64,000 bases of DNA from Qipengyuania vesicularis (GTDB taxonomy: Bacteria > Pseudomonadota > Alphaproteobacteria > Sphingomonadales > Sphingomonadaceae). The stretch is from contig NZ_JAIGNJ010000003.1 in assembly GCF_019711415.1 (NCBI RefSeq), positions 434,001 through 498,000 of the forward strand, given 5' to 3'. Positions 33,651 to 42,435 of this stretch are shown here, piece by piece (within the stretch, counting starts at the first letter, position 1; each line of letters starts with the position of its first letter). The notes beneath the pieces are model-generated. The model did no database searches and was not told the DNA's origin. It saw only the letters and a program-made list of their open reading frames with translations. Position numbers and translations under genes: made by a program.

Positions 33651-34010
33651 CTATACCATGAAGCTTTCGCCGCAGCCGCATGCGCCCTTGGCATTTGGGT
33701 TGTCGAACACGAAACCGGCGGAGAAATCATCCTCCACCCAGTCCATCGTGCTGCCGACGAGGTAGAGTACGCTGGCACCGTCGATGTAGAAGACCCCGCC
33801 GGGGGTTTCGATCTTCTCGTCGAACTTGGCTTCCTCGGTCACATAATCGACCGAATAGGCGAGCCCTGAACATCCGCGACGCGGGGTCGACAGCTTGACG
33901 CCAATCGCGTCCTCGGGCGCCTTCGACATGAGTTCGGCCACACGCTCTTCCGCGCGCGGCGTCAGGATAACGGCAGCCTTGGGGGCGGGGCGGGTCGTCG
34001 TATCGGCCAT
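33651..34010 (-). CDS. sufA: Iron-sulfur cluster A-type carrier/assembly protein
   Basis: 119 residues from ATG 34010, whose A is also the last base of the sufT stop. HesB/IscA fold with the three cysteines in place: 'RRGCSGLAYSVDYV' and 'ACGCGESF'. A-type proteins accept clusters from the SufBCD scaffold and pass them to apo-enzymes. Whether to call it sufA, iscA or erpA-like is a matter of naming; the operon position favours sufA. Confidence 0.9.
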   Translation of the reverse strand: MADTTTRPAPKAAVILTPRAEERVAELMSKAPEDAIGVKLSTPRRGCSGLAYSVDYVTEEAKFDEKIETPGGVFYIDGASVLYLVGSTMDWVEDDFSAGFVFDNPNAKGACGCGESFMV

Positions 34011-34513
34011 CACAGCATCCCCAGTTCGAGGCGAGCCTCGTCGGTCATCTTGTCCGGGCCCCATGGCGGGTCCCAGACCAGATTGACCTCGGCATCGCGC
34101 ACGCCGGGAACGCTGCCGGCGCGCAGTTCGACCTCGCCCGGCATGGTCTCGGCGACAGGACAATGCGGCGTGGTCAGCGTCATGGTGACGGTGACATCGC
34201 ATTCCTCGTCGACCTCGACGCCGTAGATGAGGCCCAGATCGTAGATGTTCACCGGGATTTCCGGATCGTAGATCTCCTTGAGCGCATCGATCACGGCCTG
34301 CTGAAGCTTGCCGCCCGCGCCGGTCGCAAGGTCGGCTTCGGGCTGCTTCGCCAGGAAGCCTTCGAGATAATCGCGCTTGCGCTCGAGCTTTTCGCCCGCG
34401 GTTTCGTCGGGGTCGACGGCGTCCGAGACTCGCGCGCGCGGAGGCTTGCCGACCACGGTGTCCGCCGGCGAGGGAGCGGCGATGAAATCCTGTTCGTCAG
34501 AGGGTTTGTTCAT
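34010..34513 (-). CDS. sufT: SUF system assembly protein, DUF59/MIP18 family (SufT-like)
   Basis: 167 residues. The first ~70 residues are a charged extension; the MIP18/DUF59 domain follows with 'LKEIYDPEIPVNIYDLGLIYGVEVDEECDVTVTMTLTTPHCPVAETMP'. The conserved Cys (TPHC) is present. Family members help maturation of Fe-S proteins. Four-base overlap with sufS upstream and one-base overlap with sufA downstream. Confidence 0.92.
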   Translation of the reverse strand: MNKPSDEQDFIAAPSPADTVVGKPPRARVSDAVDPDETAGEKLERKRDYLEGFLAKQPEADLATGAGGKLQQAVIDALKEIYDPEIPVNIYDLGLIYGVEVDEECDVTVTMTLTTPHCPVAETMPGEVELRAGSVPGVRDAEVNLVWDPPWGPDKMTDEARLELGML

Positions 34514-35727
34514 CCGAAGATCCTCCGGGTCCTTTCAATTCCGCGCAGCAGCGCGTCGATATCGCTTTCGTCGCTGTAGAGACCGAAGCTGGCGCGCGCC
34601 GTTGCAGGGACGCCGAGATGCGCCATCAACGGCTGCGCACAGTGGTGACCGGCACGGATCGCGACGTTCTCTTCGTCCAATATGGTGCCGAGATCGTGCG
34701 GATGAACCCCGTCGAGCGCGAAACTGACGATACCTGCGCTTTCCTCCGGTCCGAACAGTGTCACCGCATTCAGTTTCCGCAGCTCTTCCCGCAATTTGCG
34801 AGCCAGACCTGCCTCATGCTCGAACAGGCGGTCTGGGCCCAGCGCGGCGACGTAGTCCACGGCCGCATGAAGGGCGATCGCTTCGGTGATCATGGGCGTG
34901 CCTGCCTCGAAGCGCTGTGGTGGCGGGGCGTAGGTGGTGCCTTCGAAGGCCACTTTCTCGATCATGGCGCCGCCGCCCTGGTATGGCGGCATCTCGTCGA
35001 GGATTTCCTCGCGCGTCCAGAGGACGCCGATGCCTGTCGGTCCATAAAGCTTGTGACCCGACCAGGCATAGAAGTCGCAATCGAGTGCTTGCATATCGAG
35101 CTTCATCCGCGGCGCAGCCTGGCATCCATCGAGCAGGATCTTTGCGCCGACCGAATGGGCAAGCTCGGCAGCCTTGCGCGCATCGAGGACTGAGCCCAAA
35201 ACATTCGAAACATGTGCCAGCGCAACCAATTTGGTTCGCGGAGCAAGCAACACCTCCAGACCTCCGAGGTCGATCTGCCCATCTTCGGTCAGCGGACAGA
35301 CATCGATTTGAGCTCCGGTTCGTTCTGCAAGTATTTGCCAGGGAACGATATTCGAGTGATGCTCGAGCGTCGAAAGCACGATCCTGTCGCCCTCGCCGAT
35401 GCGCGTCGCACCCCAGGTCGCGGCCACGAGATTGATCGCCTCGGTTGCACCGCGCACGAAGACGATCTCGTTCTCGCTTTTCGCACCCATGAAGTCGGCG
35501 ACACGGCGACGTGCGGCCTCGTAACCTTGGGTCATGCGCGCCGAGCGGCCGTACACTCCCCGGTGGACGGTCGCATAGTCCCGGCCGAGGGCGCGGCTCA
35601 TGGCGTCGATCACCGCCTGCGGCTTTTGCGCCGAGGCCGCCGTGTCGAGATAATGCCAGACTTCGCCTTCCGGCGTCACGAGGCCGGGGAAGTCGGCTTT
35701 CCGGGATAGGGTCGCCGTCTCGCTCAC
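34510..35727 (-). CDS. sufS: Cysteine desulfurase SufS
   Basis: 405 residues, class-V aminotransferase fold. PLP lysine in 'FYAWSGHKLYGPTGIGVLW'; the active-site Cys loop is 'AIRAGHHCAQPLM', the group-II (SufS) form. It releases sulfur from cysteine as an enzyme persulfide. No SufE partner gene is present in this operon, which is worth noting since group-II enzymes usually need SufE or SufU. Confidence 0.96.
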   Translation of the reverse strand: MSETATLSRKADFPGLVTPEGEVWHYLDTAASAQKPQAVIDAMSRALGRDYATVHRGVYGRSARMTQGYEAARRRVADFMGAKSENEIVFVRGATEAINLVAATWGATRIGEGDRIVLSTLEHHSNIVPWQILAERTGAQIDVCPLTEDGQIDLGGLEVLLAPRTKLVALAHVSNVLGSVLDARKAAELAHSVGAKILLDGCQAAPRMKLDMQALDCDFYAWSGHKLYGPTGIGVLWTREEILDEMPPYQGGGAMIEKVAFEGTTYAPPPQRFEAGTPMITEAIALHAAVDYVAALGPDRLFEHEAGLARKLREELRKLNAVTLFGPEESAGIVSFALDGVHPHDLGTILDEENVAIRAGHHCAQPLMAHLGVPATARASFGLYSDESDIDALLRGIERTRRIFG

Positions 35728-36479
35728 AGGTGCTTGTCCAGCTTGTCGAGCGCGACCTGCAGCAGGCGCTCCTGTGCATCCTCGTCATCGAGCGCGACCA
35801 GTGCATCGCCAATGAAGGCCTGCACCAGCAGGCGGCGCGACAGTTCGGGCGTCAGCCCGCGTGCCGCCATGTAGAAGCGCGCGCTTTCATCGAGCTGGCC
35901 GACCGTGGCGCCGTGCGCGCACTTCACGTCGTCGGCGAAGATCTCGAGCTGCGGCACGGCGTTCACGCTCGCGCCCTTTTCGAGTAGCAGGCCCTTGAAG
36001 TCCTGCGCGGCGTCGGTCTTCTGCGCATGGCGCACCACGTCGATCGAGCCGAGGAAGTTGCCCGTACCCTTGCCCCAGTGGACAGCACGCACGGCTTGGT
36101 TGCTCGTCCCGTCAGGCTCGGCATGGGTGGTGCGAGTAACGAACTCGCGCACGGTCTCGCGGCCGCCCACGGTGATCCCGCCCATCTCGAAATGCGCGCC
36201 CTTGCCCAGCGTCACATCGAGCTCGACGCGGGCGTAGTCGGCTGAGGCAATGACGCCAAACAGCTCGAACCGCGCGCCTTCGCCGACTTGCACACGCAGG
36301 CGGTGGACTTCGGTTTCGCTCGAATTCCCGTCGCTTATGACGAGGAGTTCGCGCGCACTCTCACCCGCCGCAATATCGATCTGCCGCCAGTTCTCGACAT
36401 CGGCCTCGCGCAATTTCTCAACCGCGGCATAGCGCCAGGCCTCGTCCTTGCGGGTGGGAAGGGTAGCGGCCCCGCTCAT
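35724..36479 (-). CDS. sufD: Fe-S cluster assembly protein SufD
   Basis: 251 residues, shorter than the usual 400 or so of enterobacterial SufD; the N-terminal region is reduced. The beta-helix core and C-terminal 'FADDVKCAHGATVGQLDESARFYMAARGL' with the conserved CxHG and 'LVQAFIGDAL' are retained. Forms the SufBC2D scaffold. The short form is usual in sphingomonads as far as I recall. Confidence 0.92.
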   Translation of the reverse strand: MSGAATLPTRKDEAWRYAAVEKLREADVENWRQIDIAAGESARELLVISDGNSSETEVHRLRVQVGEGARFELFGVIASADYARVELDVTLGKGAHFEMGGITVGGRETVREFVTRTTHAEPDGTSNQAVRAVHWGKGTGNFLGSIDVVRHAQKTDAAQDFKGLLLEKGASVNAVPQLEIFADDVKCAHGATVGQLDESARFYMAARGLTPELSRRLLVQAFIGDALVALDDEDAQERLLQVALDKLDKHL

Positions 36480-37228
36480 GCCGGCTCCGCCATCACCGCG
36501 TCATAGCCCTCGTTCTCGAGCCGCTCGGCAAGTTCGGGACCGCCGGTGCGCACGATGCGGCCTTTGGCCAGGATCGATACCTTGTCCGGGCGCACGACTT
36601 CGAGCAGGCGCTGGTAGTGGGTGATGAGGAGCACGCCCTTGTTCGCGTCGCGCATGATCGCGTTGATGCCCTCGCCCACAACGCGCAGGGCATCGATGTC
36701 GAGGCCGCTGTCGGTCTCGTCGAGCACGGCGAAACTGGGGTCGAGGATACCCATCTGGACCATCTCGGCGCGCTTCTTCTCGCCGCCCGAGAAGCCGACG
36801 TTCACGTTCCGCTTGAGCATGTCCATGTCGAGGCCGAGCAGGTTGGCCTTTTCCTTGGCAAGCTTGAGGAATTCGCCGCCGGTCAGCGGTTCTTCCCCGC
36901 GCTGCTTGCGCTGCGAATTGAGGGCCTCGCGCAGGAACTGAACGTTGGAGACGCCGGGAATCTCGACCGGGTACTGGAAGCCGAGGAAGAGGCCGGCGGC
37001 CGCGCGCTCGTGCGGCTCCAAGTCGAGCAAATCCTGCCCGCGGAAATCGACCGATCCGCCGGTCACTTCATAGCCCGGGCGTCCTCCTAGAACATAGGAC
37101 AGCGTCGACTTGCCCGCGCCATTGGGGCCCATGATCGCATGGATCTCTCCGGCCGCCACTTCGAGGCTGAGGCCGTTCAAAATCTGCTTGCCGTCGATTT
37201 CGGCGGTGAGGTTGTCAATCTTCAGCAT
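36476..37228 (-). CDS. sufC: Fe-S cluster assembly ATPase SufC
   Basis: 250 residues from ATG 37228 (AGGA six bases upstream favours it over ATG 37234). ABC ATPase with Walker A 'GPNGAGKST', signature 'FSGGEKKRAE', Walker B 'AVLDETDSGLD' and a His switch 'LLITHYQRLL'. Drives conformational change of SufBC2D. The start lies inside the end of the DUF559 gene (14-bp overlap). Confidence 0.96.
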   Translation of the reverse strand: MLKIDNLTAEIDGKQILNGLSLEVAAGEIHAIMGPNGAGKSTLSYVLGGRPGYEVTGGSVDFRGQDLLDLEPHERAAAGLFLGFQYPVEIPGVSNVQFLREALNSQRKQRGEEPLTGGEFLKLAKEKANLLGLDMDMLKRNVNVGFSGGEKKRAEMVQMGILDPSFAVLDETDSGLDIDALRVVGEGINAIMRDANKGVLLITHYQRLLEVVRPDKVSILAKGRIVRTGGPELAERLENEGYDAVMAEPA

Positions 37229-37739
37229 TGTCATTCCTGGTGTAGCGGGGGCGCGGGGCGGAATTGCGTTGATGATCGCGGCGCGCCTGCTGCTTGTCGG
37301 CAATGCGGCTGCGCATGCCGAGGGTTATGCGTTCGAGGACCTTGTCCATGTCCTCGAGGATATCCTTGGCGGCGATGCGCATCACGCGGATGCCGACCGC
37401 CTCGAGGCTCTTGTCGCGGCGCTTGGCGAGGGTCTCGTCCTGCCCTTCCTCGTCGATCATGATCGCCATGCCGAGCTTGTGGCAGTTGAAATCGACGATC
37501 GCGCTGCCGACCACGGCGTGGCGCTTGAAGGTGAAGGGGCCCATGTTCGCGCTGGCGAACTTCTCGGCGAGCGCCTTATGCGCCTCGGTCGAGTGGCGGC
37601 GCATATCGCGCGCCTGCTCGTGCAGCGCATCGAGCCGCTTCTCCGAGATCTCCCACCCGCGGCCCTTTTTCTTGAGCGCAGGCGCGGCGTCGGCGGTTTC
37701 CGAGGGGTCGCGAAGCTGGAGTGTCTTGCGGTCAGTCAT
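37215..37739 (-). CDS. DUF559-family (Vsr/PD-(D/E)XK-like) protein inside the suf operon
   Basis: 174 residues. The central part 'FKRHAVVGSAIVDFNCHKLGMAIMIDEEG...RRDKSLEAVGIRVMRI' is the DUF559 domain, related to the Vsr-type endonuclease fold: Asp in 'VDF', an acidic position where a nuclease would have E-x-D/G, and the basic RR pair. N- and C-terminal extensions are charged. It overlaps its upstream neighbour by 4 bp and sufC by 14 bp, so it is a true operon member. Role in Fe-S assembly is not known; a DNA or RNA nuclease needing coordinated expression is one idea. Confidence 0.85.
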   Translation of the reverse strand: MTDRKTLQLRDPSETADAAPALKKKGRGWEISEKRLDALHEQARDMRRHSTEAHKALAEKFASANMGPFTFKRHAVVGSAIVDFNCHKLGMAIMIDEEGQDETLAKRRDKSLEAVGIRVMRIAAKDILEDMDKVLERITLGMRSRIADKQQARRDHQRNSAPRPRYTRNDNAED

Positions 37740-38107
37740 CTGGAATCTCGGTAGTAAGCAATTCTGCGCTCTTGGAGGTCATGCACGCTCTCTATGATTG
37801 CCATCGATTCCAATCGGCGTTTTACGAGATGGGCTTCAAGCTCTTCTCGCTTGAGAAGTTGCGCATCGGGGCTCTGCCAACTGGCAGAGCTTTCAAGCCT
37901 AATTCTTTCTCTACGGCACGCTGCGTCCGCCATGATCACAAGCTCCCCGATCCCGACTTTACCGTCATCGAGCTTGCGACTGAGATGATCGAGGCACGAA
38001 GAGTATCTGCTGGCAGTATAACCCATCGGATCTCCGCCAGCGTTGGCGATTGCAGCAGTTGATGGCACCATTAGCGCTAGGGCTAAGAAGGCGGCGGCTT
38101 TCCGCAT
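37736..38107 (-). CDS. Secreted hypothetical protein inside the suf operon
   Basis: 123 residues. Signal peptide '[23 protein letters not shown]'; mature part about 100 residues, helical and charged with two cysteines. The ATG at 38107 shares its A with the sufB stop, and a GTG at 38110 gives a 4-bp overlap alternative. The end overlaps the DUF559 gene by 4 bp. No family recognised. Base composition is lower in GC than the flanking suf genes, suggesting an insertion into the operon. A periplasmic protein in a cytoplasmic assembly operon is odd. Confidence 0.72.
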   Translation of the reverse strand: MRKAAAFLALALMVPSTAAIANAGGDPMGYTASRYSSCLDHLSRKLDDGKVGIGELVIMADAACRRERIRLESSASWQSPDAQLLKREELEAHLVKRRLESMAIIESVHDLQERRIAYYRDSR

Positions 38108-39588
38108 CACCCCACACTCCCCTCAAGAGAAATCGCCAGCAGCTTCTGCGCTTCGACGGCGAACTCCATCGGTAGCTCTTTCAATACGTCTTTCGCAAAG
38201 CCGTTGACGATCAGCGCGATGGCTTCCTCGTCGTCGAGCCCGCGTTGCATGGCGTAGAAGAGTTGGTCGTCGCTGATCTTGCTGGTGGTCGCCTCGTGCT
38301 CGATCTGGGCAGAGGGGTTCTTCACCTCGATATAGGGCACGGTGTGCGCCCCGCATTCGTCGCCGATCAGCAGGCTGTCGCATTCGGTGCGGTTGCGCAC
38401 GCCGTCGGCATTGGCCGCCACGCGCACCAACCCGCGATAGGTGTTGTTCGACTTGCCCGCCGAGATACCCTTGGAGATGATCGTCGAGCGGCTGCCCTTG
38501 CCGTTATGAACCATTTTGGTTCCTGTATCGGCCTGCTGGTAGTTATTTGTAACCGCAACGGAATAGAATTCGCCTACGCTGTCTTCGCCGTTGAGTACGC
38601 AGCTGGGGTATTTCCATGTCACCGCGCTGCCGGTTTCGACCTGCGTCCAGCTGACCTTGGACCGCGCGCCTTGGCATAGCGCGCGCTTGGTGACGAAATT
38701 GTAGATCCCGCCCTTGCCGTTCTCGTCGCCCGGATACCAGTTCTGAACAGTCGAGTACTTGATCTCGGCATCCTCGAGCGCTACCAACTCGACCACGGCG
38801 GCGTGCAGCTGGTTTTCGTCGCGCATCGGCGCGGTGCAGCCTTCGAGATAGCTGACGTAGCTGCCCTTTTCGGCGACGATCAGCGTGCGCTCGAACTGGC
38901 CCGTATTCTCGGCATTGATGCGGAAATAGGTCGACAGCTCCATCGGGCAGCGCACGCCTTCGGGCACATAGACGAAGGTGCCGTCGGAAAAGACCGCGCA
39001 ATTGAGCGTCGCGAAGAAATTGTCCTTCTGCGGCACGACCTTGCCGAGCCACTTTTTCACCAGCTCGGGATGCTCCTGGATCGCCTCGCTGATCGACATG
39101 AAGATGACACCCGCCTTCTTCAGCTCCTCGCGGAAGGTGGTGGCGACGCTGACGCTGTCGAACACCGCATCCACCGCGACCTTGCGCGCGCCCTTCACCC
39201 CGGCGAGCACTTCCTGCTCTGCAATCGGGATGCCCAGCTTCTCGTAAGTCTCGCGGATCGCCGGATCGAGTTCGTCGAGCGATTCCAGCTCGGGCTTCTT
39301 CTTCGGAGCGGCGTAGTAGTAGGCGTCCTGATAGTCGATTTCCGGATAGCCCAGTTTCGCCCAATTGGGCTCCTCCATCTCCTGCCACATGCGGAAGGCC
39401 TTGAGGCGCCAGTCGAGCATCCATTCCGGCTCGTTCTTCTTGGCCGAGATGAAGCGGACCGTGTCTTCGGTCAGGCCCTTCTCGGCAAATTCGGTTTCGA
39501 TGTCCGAGGACCAGCCGTGCTCGTACTCGGCCGCCTTTGCGGCAGCTTCCTTCGCTTCGCGGTCTTGAATGTCGACTTGCTCGTTCAC
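38107..39588 (-). CDS. sufB: Fe-S cluster assembly protein SufB
   Basis: 493 residues from GTG 39588, which forms a GTGA overlap with the upstream regulator's stop. Standard SufB: '[23 protein letters not shown]', '[18 protein letters not shown]', '[11 protein letters not shown]', '[10 protein letters not shown]', '[11 protein letters not shown]'-like segment and '[19 protein letters not shown]'. Carries the cluster-building cysteines of the SufBC2D scaffold. Confidence 0.97.
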   Translation of the reverse strand: MNEQVDIQDREAKEAAAKAAEYEHGWSSDIETEFAEKGLTEDTVRFISAKKNEPEWMLDWRLKAFRMWQEMEEPNWAKLGYPEIDYQDAYYYAAPKKKPELESLDELDPAIRETYEKLGIPIAEQEVLAGVKGARKVAVDAVFDSVSVATTFREELKKAGVIFMSISEAIQEHPELVKKWLGKVVPQKDNFFATLNCAVFSDGTFVYVPEGVRCPMELSTYFRINAENTGQFERTLIVAEKGSYVSYLEGCTAPMRDENQLHAAVVELVALEDAEIKYSTVQNWYPGDENGKGGIYNFVTKRALCQGARSKVSWTQVETGSAVTWKYPSCVLNGEDSVGEFYSVAVTNNYQQADTGTKMVHNGKGSRSTIISKGISAGKSNNTYRGLVRVAANADGVRNRTECDSLLIGDECGAHTVPYIEVKNPSAQIEHEATTSKISDDQLFYAMQRGLDDEEAIALIVNGFAKDVLKELPMEFAVEAQKLLAISLEGSVG

Positions 39589-39995
39589 GCGAGTTCCTTT
39601 TCCTGCGCCAGCTGCACCAGGCTGATGCCCGCGAGTGCGCCGCGCAGCGCTTCGTTCACCATCGGCCAGTGCGGCCTGACCCGGCATTCATGATCGACCG
39701 AGCAATCGCTGCCTTCGATACAGGCCGTGAGCGCGATCGGCCCCTCCACCGCCTCGACGATATCGGCGAGCGTGATCGCCGCTGCCGGTCGCGCCAGCTG
39801 CAATCCGCCGCCCGCCCCGCGTACCGAGCGCAGCAGGCCGGCGCCGACTAGCTTGCTCACGAGTTTTTGCACCGTGGGCACCGGCAGGCCCGTTTCCGCC
39901 GCCAGTTCGGACGCACTCACCCTGCCCCCGCCGCAATGGCGGGCCGCCTGGCTCATCGTGACGACGGCGTAATCTGCAAGGTTCGAAAGGCGCAT
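39585..39995 (-). CDS. Rrf2-family Fe-S-sensing regulator of the suf operon
   Basis: 136 residues. N-terminal winged helix ('[20 protein letters not shown]', '[29 protein letters not shown]') and three cysteines in '[14 protein letters not shown]' that can hold an Fe-S cluster. The family includes IscR, RirA and the 'SUF system regulator' group. As first gene of the operon it probably autoregulates through the palindrome at 40010-40037 in response to cluster status. Confidence 0.92.
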   Translation of the reverse strand: MRLSNLADYAVVTMSQAARHCGGGRVSASELAAETGLPVPTVQKLVSKLVGAGLLRSVRGAGGGLQLARPAAAITLADIVEAVEGPIALTACIEGSDCSVDHECRVRPHWPMVNEALRGALAGISLVQLAQEKELA

Positions 39996-40009
39996 GGTGC
40001 TGGTTCAAT

Positions 40010-40037
40010 CTAAATCGGACGAATCCGTTCCGATTAG
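40010..40037. promoter_or_regulatory. Palindromic operator candidate upstream of the suf operon
   Basis: CTAAATCGGA (40010-40019) and TCCGATTAG (40029-40037) form an inverted repeat broken by one extra A, 15-42 bp before the Rrf2 gene start at 39995. Position and symmetry suit a dimeric Rrf2 regulator; the sequence does not match the enterobacterial IscR consensus. Confidence 0.55.
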
Positions 40038-40112
40038 CCAGCTATGAGCGCAAAGCGCCATTTTCAACGGAAAACCGCCAGTTGCGAGTCGTTAGCAACT
40101 AGCGGCGCGGGC

Positions 40113-41021
40113 CTACTTCTTGCCCAGTTCCTCGTCCTGGTTCCCGCCGAACAGATCGACCGAGCTGTAGCCGTCCGGTGCGAGGGTCTCCTTCACCACC
40201 GATTGCTCCTTGGGCTGGAGCCTTCGCGGGGTGCGCCCGGTGAAATGCCGGATCTCCTTGATCATATGCGCCTGGTCGTAGAACGCCTCGCGGATCTCTG
40301 CCTCCAGCTTCGGGGCCAGGTCGGGCATGGCCAGCAGAGTCGCGGCGCGAACGGCGCGGTAGCGGCGGATCAGGCGAACCGGGGGTTGCCCGAAGAAACG
40401 CGTGACCAGCCGCTGCACCTGGCGCTCGGAGTAAGGGAGCGCGTCCTGCAGGTCCTCGATCTTGGGCTTGAGGCTGGCCGATAACCATTCGAGCGTGGTG
40501 TCGATTACCTGCAAGTGGCGGTCGGACGGGGGCTTGAGCCCGCGACGCACGATGTCGGCCAGCGCGTCGAGTGCATCGGCCTCCTCCATCTCGCCGCTCT
40601 TGCACCGCCCGACGATGGCATGCGCCTCCTCGGCCAGTTCGGCAGGCAGGGCTTTCTCGGCCGGAATATACTTATCGCAATATTCGTTGACCGGCAGGCC
40701 CGTTAGCGCCGTCCACCCGCGAAAATTGAGCGATACACCGAGCATGAGCGTGTGCGGCACGAGCGTGAAGGGATGCGCTTGCGTGAAGGGGCACTGGAAA
40801 AACGCCGGGCTGGGATGTGCGCGGTTGCCATCGGAGAACTCCATGTCGCCACCGCCGCGCAGCGTCAGAACCAGCTGGCCCGAATAGGCTGGCATCACAT
40901 CATCGACCGGATTGCTGCCTGCACGCAGGATATAGAGTGAGTTCACATAATCGGTCAGATCAGGCGGTGCCTTGACCCATTCGAACCTGTAGGCCTCCTC
41001 AGCCTCCTGCCCCCGATTCAT
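40113..41021 (-). CDS. AraC-family transcriptional regulator
   Basis: 302 residues. N-terminal ~190 residues form a cupin-like ligand domain; the C-terminal ~110 are an AraC double helix-turn-helix ('LQDALPYSERQVQRLVTRFFGQPPVRLIRRYRAVRAATLL', 'YDQAHMIKEIRHFTGRTPRRL'). Ligand and targets unknown. No divergent partner gene is close: 375 bp separate it from pyrD. Confidence 0.9.
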   Translation of the reverse strand: MNRGQEAEEAYRFEWVKAPPDLTDYVNSLYILRAGSNPVDDVMPAYSGQLVLTLRGGGDMEFSDGNRAHPSPAFFQCPFTQAHPFTLVPHTLMLGVSLNFRGWTALTGLPVNEYCDKYIPAEKALPAELAEEAHAIVGRCKSGEMEEADALDALADIVRRGLKPPSDRHLQVIDTTLEWLSASLKPKIEDLQDALPYSERQVQRLVTRFFGQPPVRLIRRYRAVRAATLLAMPDLAPKLEAEIREAFYDQAHMIKEIRHFTGRTPRRLQPKEQSVVKETLAPDGYSSVDLFGGNQDEELGKK

Positions 41022-41396
41022 AGATTTGCGACCCTGTCTGGTTGTGCGATTACCCGTTTATGACAAGGAGCGTGCGCCTCCGTGCGGCACTCGTCAATGA
41101 TTTCGTTAATGATCGGTGTGGCTTGAGCGAGGAAATCGATCATGATTCCTGCAACTTGCGCAAAAAAAGGGCGGCCCACGTGGAGCCGCCCCTTGTAGGT
41201 GAGAACTCGTTGCATTGCTGCCTCGAGCCCTTCGGGTCGCAAAAAGGCCAATACCGATTCTTCGCTCTGGTTGATTGTATGCACGCGACATCGGCGTTGC
41301 ATCCAATGCATTTTGGCGGAATTTTACAATGGCTTGAGGCGCCCCTATTTGGCCGCGCTCGACAGCCTCTCGCGCATCGGCCATAGGCGCCGCGCC
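41022..41396. other. 375-bp intergenic region between the AraC gene and pyrD
   Basis: No protein gene supported. It holds an intrinsic terminator for minus-strand transcription (41162-41194). Upstream of it on that strand, TACAAT (41274-41279) could be a -10 element, with only weak -35 candidates. A transcript of roughly 105 nt from about 41267 to 41162 is therefore possible. Confidence 0.5.
41162..41194 (-). terminator. Orphan minus-strand intrinsic terminator
   Basis: GGGCGGC (41169-41175) and GCCGCCC (41185-41191) form the stem; on the minus strand it is followed by seven T. The loop CCACGTGGA is itself palindromic. No minus-strand protein gene lies immediately upstream, so the transcript it ends is unassigned. 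Confidence 0.75.
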
Positions 41397-42425
41397 ATGC
41401 TCTTCGATCTTGCCCGCCCCGCCCTCTTCGCGCTCGATCCAGAACGCGCGCACAAGCTAACAATCGCCGCCCTCAAGGCAGCACCGCTGGGGCGTGCTGC
41501 CAGACCCGGAGCCCTGGCAACCGAAGTGGCAGGAATTTCCTTTCCCAACCCGCTCGGCATGGCGGCCGGGTTCGACAAAGATGGCGAAGTCCCCGACAAG
41601 CTGCTCGCAGTCGGCTTCGGTTTTGCCGAGGTCGGTTCGATCACGCCGCGCCCGCAAGCCGGCAATCCGAAACCGCGCCTGTTCCGGCTGGTGGAGGACC
41701 GCGCGGTCATCAATCGCATGGGGTTCAACAATGGCGGCGCGGAAGCAGCACGCCAGCGACTCGCTGCACGCAAGGATCGTGGCGGCGTGCTGGGCATCAA
41801 CATCGGAGCGAACAAGGACAGCGAGGACCGGATCGCCGATTACGCGGAAATGACCCGCATCATGGCACCGCTCGCGACCTATCTCGCGGTCAACATCTCG
41901 AGCCCGAACACACCAGGCCTTCGCGCGCTGCAAGACGAAAGCGCCCTCACCGGCCTGCTCGACGCAGTGCTCGAGGCGAGGGGAGCGGACGGCCCGCCAG
42001 TGTTCCTCAAGGTCGCGCCCGATCTCGAGCCCTCCGATATCGATGCTATCGCCCGCATAGCTGCGGACAAGCAGCTCGGCGCACTCATCGTATCCAACAC
42101 TACGATCTCTCGCCCCGATCTGCGCTCACACCACGCCCATGAGGCGGGGGGACTTTCGGGTGCACCTCTACGCAACCTCGCCCTCCAGCGCGTGCGCGAC
42201 TTCCATAAGGCGACAGGTGGCTCCATCCCGCTGGTGGGTGTGGGCGGGATTGCCAGCGCCGAAGACGCTTGGGCGCGGATCAAGGCGGGCGCGAGCCTGG
42301 TCCAGGTCTATAGCGCGATGGTCTATGAAGGCCCCGGCCTTCCGCGCCGGATCACCTGCGGCCTCGAGAAACTGATGCGGCGCGAAGGCTACTCCTCGAT
42401 TGCAGAGGCGGTCGGAAGCGAATAG
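41397..42425 (+). CDS. pyrD: Quinone-dependent dihydroorotate dehydrogenase (class 2)
   Basis: 342 residues from ATG 41397. N-terminal membrane-associated helix ('MLFDLARPALFALDPERAHKL'), FMN-barrel signatures 'NPLGMAAGFDKDGE', 'GSITPRPQAGNPKPRLFRL', 'NRMGFNNGG', catalytic Ser region 'NISSPNTPGLR', 'VSNTTISRP' and 'GVGGI'. Oxidises dihydroorotate to orotate with quinone in pyrimidine synthesis. Ten bases separate it from the gamma-glutamyltransferase gene. Confidence 0.97.
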   Translation: MLFDLARPALFALDPERAHKLTIAALKAAPLGRAARPGALATEVAGISFPNPLGMAAGFDKDGEVPDKLLAVGFGFAEVGSITPRPQAGNPKPRLFRLVEDRAVINRMGFNNGGAEAARQRLAARKDRGGVLGINIGANKDSEDRIADYAEMTRIMAPLATYLAVNISSPNTPGLRALQDESALTGLLDAVLEARGADGPPVFLKVAPDLEPSDIDAIARIAADKQLGALIVSNTTISRPDLRSHHAHEAGGLSGAPLRNLALQRVRDFHKATGGSIPLVGVGGIASAEDAWARIKAGASLVQVYSAMVYEGPGLPRRITCGLEKLMRREGYSSIAEAVGSE

Positions 42426-42435
42426 GCACCCGGCC

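Noticed and set aside
41018-41311. A 97-codon minus-strand frame upstream of the AraC gene
   Set aside because: It reads straight through the strong intrinsic terminator at 41162-41194 and has no ribosome site or family; a small RNA explains the region better.
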